Under the pieces are notes generated by a model. That model was given only the letters and a program-made list of their open reading frames with translations, did no database searches and had not been told where the DNA came from. From SURF-28 sp034521465 (lineage in GTDB: Bacteria > Bacteroidota > Ignavibacteria > Ignavibacteriales > Melioribacteraceae), in the NCBI GenBank assembly GCA_034521465.1, contig JAXHMN010000008.1, positions 310,001 to 374,000 of the forward strand: 64,000 nt of DNA, in the 5' to 3' direction. Positions 57,549 through 64,000 of this stretch are shown here, one piece after another. The position numbers and the translations under genes were made by a program. Every line of letters starts with the position of its first letter. Positions within the stretch are counted from its first letter, which is position 1.

Positions 57549-58152
57549 TTATTTTTCCTCTAGTGCACGTTTAATCAGACAAATCATTCTTTCACAAAAT
57601 TTTTCTTTCTTGGGTTCAACCGGTTGTAGAATCATTTCTATATTTAGAGATATTGGAATACCCATATAAAGAGTCGCAACATTTTCAACATTTAATGACT
57701 TATCCCAAATCCCCTCATCCATTCCTTGTTTAACAATTCTACTGATATATTCTTTTTGAGTAAGAAGGATTTCACGTAAGCCTTTCTTTAACTGTGAATC
57801 GTTCAAATGGGCAGCTTCCGAAAATAAAAGAATGGTAATACCTTTATTTTCAATAAGATACTGAATATGAGAGCAAAGGAATTTCAAATAGTTTCTCCTC
57901 TGCATTCATTTTAGAAGAATAAACAATTTCTTCCTGAGTAGTCAACAATTCATTTTTAACATCCGAAAGAATTGATAACATTATTTCCTTTTTAGATGAA
58001 AAATGACGGAACAAAGCTCCTTCGGAAACTCCGATTTTGGAAGCCAGATTTCTTGTAGAAAGTTTTCCTATTCCTTCAGAAGAAATAATTTCCAGAACAG
58101 CTTTTTTAATTTGCGCCTGTCGTGTTTCAGTATCTAATCTTTCTGCTGCCAT
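57549..58152 (-). CDS. TetR/AcrR-family repressor, one frameshift
   Basis: N-terminal HTH: RQAQIKKAVLEIISSEGIGKLSTRNLASKIGVSEGALFRHFSSKKEIMLSIL. A slip near 57885 leads from EEKLFE to FLCSHIQYLIENKGITILLFSEA and the ligand domain, which ends LIKRALEEK. About 200 residues. I chose the ATG at 58152. Matching palindromes lie upstream of this gene and upstream of the next, so it probably represses itself and the FmdE-TauE-porin-FmdE genes. Inducer unknown. Confidence 0.9.
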
Positions 58153-58174
58153 TTTCAAATCCAGTAAATAATAT

Positions 58175-58191
58175 AGTAATCACTTACTTAC
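58175..58191. promoter_or_regulatory. TetR-type operator upstream of the repressor gene
   Basis: AGTAATCACTTACTTAC shares 16 of 17 bases with the site at 57514-57530 and lies 22 bases before the repressor start. The core is AGTAA-N4-TTACT. Confidence 0.75.
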
Positions 58192-58412
58192 AAATATACA
58201 CAAATAATTTTAATTGTCAAACTTATTTTTGATTTGTTTAGTGCGTTTTACTTCAATTTATTTTTGCAAATTCCAGTACTATAACATTACATTTGGTATG
58301 ATTAGCTTTAAAACAATATATCGTAGAATAGAGTTTCTGTGTATATAATAAACGGGCAATATCAGACAATTTATATTTCCCATTCACAATTTTTATAAAT
58401 TAATTTAAGATA

Positions 58413-61400
58413 TTAAACTTTCTCAAGTTTTACTTTTGTATCATAAAACGAAACACTTCCGCCGACAGGATCAATCATACAAGTGTTATTGCGCAATGAT
58501 GAATCCGTCCACATTGCAGCATTTGCGTGAACGCCTTTTGCTCTTCTCGGATCACCTTCAATTGTTTCACCATCAATATTAACATCTTCCGAACCGGTTG
58601 CCCAGTGACCAAATCCGAGGACAAAAGAAATTACGCCGGGGCGCATAGTTTCGGTTGGTATTACTTTTCCAATAATGTCTTTAGTTTTTCCATTCTTAAA
58701 ATCCCATATTCCTTTGGTATTTGTAGCGCTTGTAACTCTAACCAAATCATCTTTTTCAACACCCAGTTTCTTAGCATCTCTTGGATTGATCATTATTCCG
58801 TTTTCCGGCATAATCGGCTGCAACCAGTAAGCTCCAATAGTACGCGATTTTGTCTGCGTTATTGTTCTATTTGTAATCATACTGAATTCATAACCATCGG
58901 AAAGTTTTTCAACTGTTTCCTGGGCGTAATTCATTATCGGAAGATACTTTGCGAATCCATAGTAGGGTTTTCCTGTAGCAGCATATTTCTTTGTCGCGGT
59001 TTTTTCTTGATAAAGATTTAATAAAGCTCCGAAACGGTGAGCTAATTTATCACCTTCAAAGGATTTATCGTGGTCTTCATACCTTCCGCCGCGGTTCAAA
59101 ATATAAACTACTTTACGCCATTTGTCTTCTCCAACAATTTCTTTCCATCTTTGTTCGTCAAATACGGATTTATCGAGATGTCTTCTTGCTTTGGAGAAAA
59201 CTTCAAGTTCGCGGTCGTCTGCTTCAGGTACTCCCGATTCTGTGTGAGCAAGATTCGCAATTGCTCTGAGATATAGATCATCCGGCTTCGTAATATCCAA
59301 TCCTTCACCGAGCGCGTTTTTGCCGAATGCTTTCAATCCAAGTTTTTCATTCAATGCCATAAACATTGATTCAAGACTGCATGGGATTTCTTCGCCGTAA
59401 ACTTTTACTTTTTCAGGAATCGGTGAAATAACAGGCTGACGAACATTTTCAACTTTTGCCGGCATGTTCGGATGAGAACCCTGGAATTCCCAGCGTTCTA
59501 AATATGATAAATCGGGGAAAATATAATCTGAATACATTGATGTTGAACCAATGATTATATCGCTGGTAAAGAACAATGGCAGTTTATTAACATCAGCCAA
59601 AATTTCAATATTCGTATGTCCAGCAGGTAAGGCATAAGTCGGAGCGCCCATATAAAAGAACAATGCTTTTACGGGATATGGATATTCATCGGCGATACTT
59701 GGAATTATTTCTTCGTAGATATCGGAAGATAAAGGGAACCAATTTCTTTTAGCCGGATACCCTTCGAACAGTGTGGTTTTTTCATAATTGATCCCGTGAC
59801 GAATTGAGCTTATTCCAAAACCGGAAATCTTTTCATCTTGTTTCTTTAAGTCGAAGACGCCGCCTTCGGATCCGTCATATTTATAAGTTGTTGCTTTCGA
59901 CATTCCGCCAGCCCAATCATAATTACCGATTAACATATTGAGCGACATCCAGCTAAGCACATTGTAAAATCCATTAGTGTGCTGTGCGGGTCCACGATGA
60001 ATATCAACCGCGGCTTGTTTACCGTAGCTTGTTAATTCTTTTGCGACTTCGATAACATCTTTCTCATTAACTCCGGCTATCTCACACCATTCGGTGATCG
60101 AATGTTCTTCGGATGATTCTTTAAGAATTTGCAGCCCGGATTTTACCTTTACTTTTTCGCCTTCTTTATTTGTGAGTTCGGTATCAACTAATAAGTCACC
60201 ATAAACATGATTCTTTTCATCATTAGGATCAACCCAAGTTGGTTTACCGTTTACCATAACGACAAGAAATTTCTCATCATATTGCGAACCGTTAAATTTT
60301 CTTTTCTCGGATGTTTTCAAACCAAAATCGGCTGCACGTATTAATTTACCGGGTTCTCCATCTTTTATCTCAACAAGGTAGGGCGCTGTAGTCCAGCTAG
60401 TTTCATTTGCAGCTTTGGCGGCTGCTTTATTTGCATTGCGGAGAAACTTTTCATCGTAACGTTTATTGTTAATTATCCATTGAATCATAGCGAGTGCAAG
60501 CGGTGCATCGGTACCCGGTTTTAATGGAAGCCATTTATGTGCTTTACTTGCAAGTTTTGAGAATCTCGGATCTGCGACTGCAATTTTTGTGTAACCTTTA
60601 GCTAAGTTTTCTGTTAAACGAACCGTACGGTTTGTTGGTCCATAGTTAGCTTCGAATAAATTTGCACCAACAAAGAGAACATATTTGGCATGTTCGAGGT
60701 CTGCCTGCCAATAAAATTTACTTCCTCCTTGAAATTTACCGCCTTGATATTGCTCGCTGATTGCTTTGCAGGTAAAGTAGAGCGAGCCCTGACAAACAGT
60801 AGTGTGCCCGTGAAGATTCGTTGTGCCGAAAGCTGATTGAAATCTTTTAAAGAAATCTTTTCTTCCGTTTTTCAATCTTCCGTAAGCCATTACAAATTGA
60901 TTATTCTTAGGTCCTAAATCAGGATGTTCGGGATCAATTAGTTTATCGAGATTTTCTTTATGTTTTTCTTTGAAATCTGCAACAAGTGCTTTTTTCTTTT
61001 CGCTACCTTTTTCATTCCAAATTGCTTCAATATCTTTAGACATCTCTTTTGCTGCATTAGCATCTTTCAAAACCATAATATCTTTCAGCCCTTCAACATT
61101 TCTGTTCTCTTCTCCAGGAACATCGGCAAACAGTTTTCCGCCTTCAACTATTTCTGAAATAGCTTGCTCAAATGGAATAGCTTTCCATTTATTTTCTCCT
61201 CGCTTACCGGCGCGTTTTAATACTTTTCTTATTCGATAAGGATCGTAAGCAATTTGAACTCCGGCTTGACCTTTTGGACAGAGTCCTCCGTCAATTCTGG
61301 CTGCTTCGTCAACGTCGGTTTTCATTGAAAGGTGCGGGACCATTGTCCATGGGTTGTAAGGATTACCGTCAATCTTTGCAAGAATACCATCTTGATTTTT

Positions 61401-61625
61401 TGCTTTTATTCCGCAGCCGGTGTTACAATTAAGACAAACCGAGTAAATGAAATTTTCGGGCTTGTTTGAAGTATAATCAGCATCGGGTCTATTGCTCTTA
61501 ATAATCGCCTGCTGTGTTTGAGCTGATATTTTTTCATTTCCGAAAATTGTCGCAAGCGCACCGCCGCCGAGTAAAGCTCCTTTTCCTAAAAAACTTCTGC
61601 GTGATGTATTTAATTTTTTATTCAT
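58413..61625 (-). CDS. TtrA/SrdA-type molybdopterin oxidoreductase catalytic subunit
   Basis: Intact 1070-residue Mo-bisPGD enzyme. Tat signal SRRSFLGK at residues 8-15; one [4Fe-4S] site with Cys64, 67, 71 and 116; the Mo ligand is Cys278 in HTTVCQGS. An insertion at about 165-240 ending IDPEHPDLGPKNNQ, the block SGLQILKESSEEHSITEWCEIAGV near 500 and VVYILNRGGRYEDHD near 845 match tetrathionate reductase TtrA, which is also the family of the Bacillus selenate reductase SrdA. The gene order B-C-A agrees. Substrate could be tetrathionate, thiosulfate, selenate or another oxyanion; the active-site pocket differs from TtrA (TTVCQG against GSYCGY), so I leave the symbol empty. Confidence 0.88.
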   Translation of the reverse strand: MNKKLNTSRRSFLGKGALLGGGALATIFGNEKISAQTQQAIIKSNRPDADYTSNKPENFIYSVCLNCNTGCGIKAKNQDGILAKIDGNPYNPWTMVPHLSMKTDVDEAARIDGGLCPKGQAGVQIAYDPYRIRKVLKRAGKRGENKWKAIPFEQAISEIVEGGKLFADVPGEENRNVEGLKDIMVLKDANAAKEMSKDIEAIWNEKGSEKKKALVADFKEKHKENLDKLIDPEHPDLGPKNNQFVMAYGRLKNGRKDFFKRFQSAFGTTNLHGHTTVCQGSLYFTCKAISEQYQGGKFQGGSKFYWQADLEHAKYVLFVGANLFEANYGPTNRTVRLTENLAKGYTKIAVADPRFSKLASKAHKWLPLKPGTDAPLALAMIQWIINNKRYDEKFLRNANKAAAKAANETSWTTAPYLVEIKDGEPGKLIRAADFGLKTSEKRKFNGSQYDEKFLVVMVNGKPTWVDPNDEKNHVYGDLLVDTELTNKEGEKVKVKSGLQILKESSEEHSITEWCEIAGVNEKDVIEVAKELTSYGKQAAVDIHRGPAQHTNGFYNVLSWMSLNMLIGNYDWAGGMSKATTYKYDGSEGGVFDLKKQDEKISGFGISSIRHGINYEKTTLFEGYPAKRNWFPLSSDIYEEIIPSIADEYPYPVKALFFYMGAPTYALPAGHTNIEILADVNKLPLFFTSDIIIGSTSMYSDYIFPDLSYLERWEFQGSHPNMPAKVENVRQPVISPIPEKVKVYGEEIPCSLESMFMALNEKLGLKAFGKNALGEGLDITKPDDLYLRAIANLAHTESGVPEADDRELEVFSKARRHLDKSVFDEQRWKEIVGEDKWRKVVYILNRGGRYEDHDKSFEGDKLAHRFGALLNLYQEKTATKKYAATGKPYYGFAKYLPIMNYAQETVEKLSDGYEFSMITNRTITQTKSRTIGAYWLQPIMPENGIMINPRDAKKLGVEKDDLVRVTSATNTKGIWDFKNGKTKDIIGKVIPTETMRPGVISFVLGFGHWATGSEDVNIDGETIEGDPRRAKGVHANAAMWTDSSLRNNTCMIDPVGGSVSFYDTKVKLEKV

Positions 61626-62779
61626 AACGATGTTCCTAATTTCTTTTTGGTGAAATAAGAGAGAAGTTTTATTCCAAAATAAACCAGTGCAGTTCCAAAA
61701 GCTCCGATAAACAGAGCAACCATATACTCGTTTAATGAAGCCGAATAATCAAATCGTAATCTTTCGTGATAAAAAGCATCTTTCAATCCCTGTAATTCGG
61801 CAACTGCTTGACCGGGAATAAGTACATTTAATCTTGCCGAAACAAAAGTAACTGCTACTATAAATGCGCCTGTTCCAATTGTTTGATAAGTTTTACCTTT
61901 CCATAATAAATAGAGAGCAATTAATGCTCCCCCGAGATGAATAACCCAGAAGACCCACCAGAAGGGACCGAACAAGATCAGTTCGACTGCTTCCCTAATG
62001 TGTGAATTTGGTGACCAGAAAACAATACTATATTCCGCAAATTCCGCCAAGAAGTAAAAAAGAATACCTCCGATTATAACATAACGAAGCATTTTAAAGG
62101 GCTGTTGTGTTAAGTCAAATTCTTTGTAATGAAGAAATGTATAAACAAGTAATAAAACTGCGCCGCCGGAGGTAATAGCTGAGACTAAAAACAAAATCGG
62201 CAACAGCGGTGAACTCCAAAATGGTTTCGCATCAACAACACCGAAAAAAGCTCCGCTTTGACTCGGGAAAGCAATTGAAAAAACAAATGCCAAAGCCATT
62301 AAGGGCAGCATCCAGCGGGATTTATCGTGTAAATCAGTCTGCTTTTCTTTTTTAAGTGAAAGCCAAAATAATACCGCCGCACAACCGATAAATAGTGAAT
62401 ACATCCAGGCATTAAATGCCATCATCGATCCAAAATTAGGAGCATACATAACTCGTCCAAAACGGAACGGTTGTCCCAAGTCTAACCAGATTGAAAAGAG
62501 TCCTGTAATAACAGCCGCTACGGAAACAACAATTATAACTCTGAAATTTTCTCTGAATCCGGTTAGATTGAAAACATAACCAAGCGTTCCGATTGCAAAA
62601 ACACCACCTGCAATTCCAACAAAGTGAAAGTAGAGAGCTACCCATAATCCCCAGGGTACGTAACTTCCATAACCTGCCAGCTTTTCTCCGGTTGCAAATT
62701 TCATAATTAAACCGGCTAATCCGATGATAAAAATAATCAGCCAGATCCGCGATAAATATTTATAAGTTTTTGTCAGCAT
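61622..62779 (-). CDS. NrfD/TtrC-type membrane quinol-oxidising subunit
   Basis: 385 residues, nine or so membrane helices, from ATG 62779 with a GAGGTG ribosome site eight bases after the B-subunit stop (the frame is open further up). PWGLWVALYFHFVGIAGGVFAIG near residue 45 and the conserved charged helix ends (LDLGQPFRFGRV, FAEYSIVF) are NrfD-family features. It anchors the periplasmic A and B subunits and passes quinol electrons to them. It overlaps the A-subunit start (ATGA). Confidence 0.93.
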   Translation of the reverse strand: MLTKTYKYLSRIWLIIFIIGLAGLIMKFATGEKLAGYGSYVPWGLWVALYFHFVGIAGGVFAIGTLGYVFNLTGFRENFRVIIVVSVAAVITGLFSIWLDLGQPFRFGRVMYAPNFGSMMAFNAWMYSLFIGCAAVLFWLSLKKEKQTDLHDKSRWMLPLMALAFVFSIAFPSQSGAFFGVVDAKPFWSSPLLPILFLVSAITSGGAVLLLVYTFLHYKEFDLTQQPFKMLRYVIIGGILFYFLAEFAEYSIVFWSPNSHIREAVELILFGPFWWVFWVIHLGGALIALYLLWKGKTYQTIGTGAFIVAVTFVSARLNVLIPGQAVAELQGLKDAFYHERLRFDYSASLNEYMVALFIGAFGTALVYFGIKLLSYFTKKKLGTSL

Positions 62780-62786
62780 ATTCACC

Positions 62787-63695
62787 TCACACCAAATAAA
62801 TAACAGTTGGTTTGGTTCCTTTTTCTTCAAGGAGTTTTATTTGATTATTTTGCCGAGCCATTTCCGATACAATTGAGTCGGGATCATTTGCATCGCCAAA
62901 ATAATTTGCTCTGCCGATACAGGTTGTAACACACATAGGCAGTTCCCCTTCATTCAACCTATGTAAACAAAAATGACATTTGCGTGCATTTCCCATCGGC
63001 GAGTTGTGTCCTTCGCGATTCCAGCTTTTCCCATATTCATTATTAGATAATTGTTCGTATGGTTGAAGTTCAGGAGTATCCTCCGTGTAATATTCACCAA
63101 AGTCACTGGTTCTTGCTCCATAAGGACAGGCAGAAAGGCAATACCGGCAGCCGATACATTTATCGTAATCTATTTGCGTAATTCCGTCCGGTCTTTTCCA
63201 AGTTGCATTAACGGGACAAACCGAAACACAAGATGGATTTTCACATTGCATACAAGGACGCGGGAAATATCGAAGCTGAGTATTCGGATATTCGCCAATC
63301 TCTTCTTCAACAACAGGACGATAAACAACTCCCGGAGGTAACTTGTTTTCTGCAATGCAGGCAACCGTGCAGGCGTGGCATCCGACACATTTTCTTGTAT
63401 CAATTACCATTTGCCATTTTCTTTCTTCCATAGGTTTTGCGAGCGCTTTCTTTAGCTCAGCCTGCATTCTTATTAAAATATCAGATTCTTCATTTACCGG
63501 GACTGATTTAAACTCCGGAATTTCTCTAATAGTAATTTTACCGGTCGGTGTTTCAGGAGGTGGACTTAATCTTGCTGCCGTAACCGCTGCAACCGAAACA
63601 GCAATACCGCCTCCTACAACTCCTGCTGTTCTTAAGAAATCCTTTCTGGAAATTTCTTTGCTTAACAATTTTTTTTCTTTTGTTTCTTCAGGCAT
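62787..63695 (-). CDS. Ferredoxin-like [4Fe-4S] electron-transfer subunit (TtrB/NrfC type)
   Basis: Intact 302 residues. The Tat-like signal is SRKDFLRTAGVVGG (RK instead of RR, so it may be co-exported with the A subunit). Four Cys clusters follow: CVGCHACTVAC near residue 103, CMQCENPSCVSVC near 150, CIGCRYCLSAC near 183 and CHFCLHRLNEGELPMCVTTC near 240, together binding four [4Fe-4S] clusters in a wire from the membrane subunit to the Mo site. First gene of the B-C-A unit; a porin gene ends 49 bases upstream on the same strand. Confidence 0.95.
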   Translation of the reverse strand: MPEETKEKKLLSKEISRKDFLRTAGVVGGGIAVSVAAVTAARLSPPPETPTGKITIREIPEFKSVPVNEESDILIRMQAELKKALAKPMEERKWQMVIDTRKCVGCHACTVACIAENKLPPGVVYRPVVEEEIGEYPNTQLRYFPRPCMQCENPSCVSVCPVNATWKRPDGITQIDYDKCIGCRYCLSACPYGARTSDFGEYYTEDTPELQPYEQLSNNEYGKSWNREGHNSPMGNARKCHFCLHRLNEGELPMCVTTCIGRANYFGDANDPDSIVSEMARQNNQIKLLEEKGTKPTVIYLV

Positions 63696-63744
63696 TATTC
63701 ATTCTCCATTATTGTTAGCTGCCTTTATTGGAGTATATTATTAA

Positions 63745-64000
63745 TTATAAAAAAGTGTAGAAGAATGTAATTCTCGGCGTAATAGAGGCATCAATACTTC
63801 TTCCGTTTGGAATTGATTCATAAGTTTCTATTACCACATTCGGACTAATTGTAACTTTCTCATCCGGTTTATAGTTTAAACTGAAGATGAACCAATTACG
63901 AGAATCACCATCAACATCAGTATTAGGATCGTAAAAATCATATCTTCCGACAGCGGCTAATTCTTTTGAGAAATTATAAGATGCAAATGCGGAGATACCC
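63745..64000 (-). CDS. Outer-membrane porin, C-terminal fragment
   Basis: The last 84 residues of a beta-barrel protein run from the window edge: alternating strands with YNFSKELAAVGRYDFYDPN, GDSRNWFIFSLNY, VTISPNVVIETYE and an aromatic C terminus (FYTFL), the usual outer-membrane insertion signal. Its C-terminal half is clearly homologous to the deleted relic at 36153-36596. It ends 49 bases before the [4Fe-4S] subunit gene, so it may serve substrate entry for the reductase. Confidence 0.8.
   Translation of the reverse strand, partial: GISAFASYNFSKELAAVGRYDFYDPNTDVDGDSRNWFIFSLNYKPDEKVTISPNVVIETYESIPNGRSIDASITPRITFFYTFL

Overview
The window is AT-rich bacterial DNA that most resembles Ignavibacteria (Melioribacter/Ignavibacterium-like members of the Chlorobi-Bacteroidetes assemblage). 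The basis is secreted cytochromes ending in a type IX-style C-terminal sorting domain with the YPNPFNP start, low GC, a respiratory molybdoenzyme, a PstC with a propeller insert and classical biosynthetic operons. The assignment is an inference from gene content. No rRNA, tRNA, CRISPR array or transposase was found. Many indispensable genes (trpDCFA, aroF, hisGDFIE, gdhA, pstC/pstA, phoU) carry single-base indels, several in homopolymers, while 900-1070-codon genes nearby are open. I therefore treat most frameshifts as probable sequence errors, annotate the full reconstructed gene, and call pseudogenes only where large pieces are missing or damage is dense.

Layout. 1-5.7 kb (+): tryptophan operon trpG-D-C-F-aroF-B-A, with coupled ATGA/TAATG junctions. 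5.7-6.8 kb: dispersed repeats and a HEPN/MNT toxin-antitoxin pair (-). 6.8-13.9 kb (-): histidine operon hisG-D-C-B-H-A-F-IE, preceded by a sigma-70-like promoter, a 22-codon leader peptide with five His codons and a rho-independent terminator, i.e. a complete his attenuator. 14.1-18.5 kb (+): gdhA and a receiver/PPDK-N fusion protein. 18.7-25.0 kb: secreted S9 peptidase, C69 peptidase and an AbgT transporter.

25.2-28.9 kb and 46.6-50.7 kb (both -) hold two paralogous modules: a sigma-54 activator with a Cys-bearing PAS domain, then a small repeat protein, then a heme protein with a secretion tail (split-Soret-like in one, octaheme in the other). Each module has a -24/-12 promoter at exactly the same distance from the first gene, predicting an almost leaderless mRNA, and repeated CAAC/TGTTGC sites upstream.

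28.4-36.1 kb: macro-domain protein, MFS transporter, two methyltransferases, a DksA/TraR-like protein, prfC and a HelD-like helicase. 36.2-43.3 kb: a porin relic, a Pho-box-like repeat and pstSCAB-phoU. 43.3-46.4 kb: a thioredoxin, two decayed RhuM genes and an arsC-like phosphatase.

49.9-64 kb (-) is a dense redox/sulfur/metalloid region: CcdA, two thioredoxin-fold proteins, rhodanese, CMD-family protein, an ArsR repressor with two operators, a CDF exporter, two FmdE-family proteins, a TauE/SafE exporter, a porin, a TetR repressor with two operators and a TtrBCA-type molybdopterin oxidoreductase. The arrangement suggests respiration of a sulfur or metalloid oxyanion, with dedicated sulfur handling, export and transcriptional control. 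The substrate cannot be read from sequence alone.
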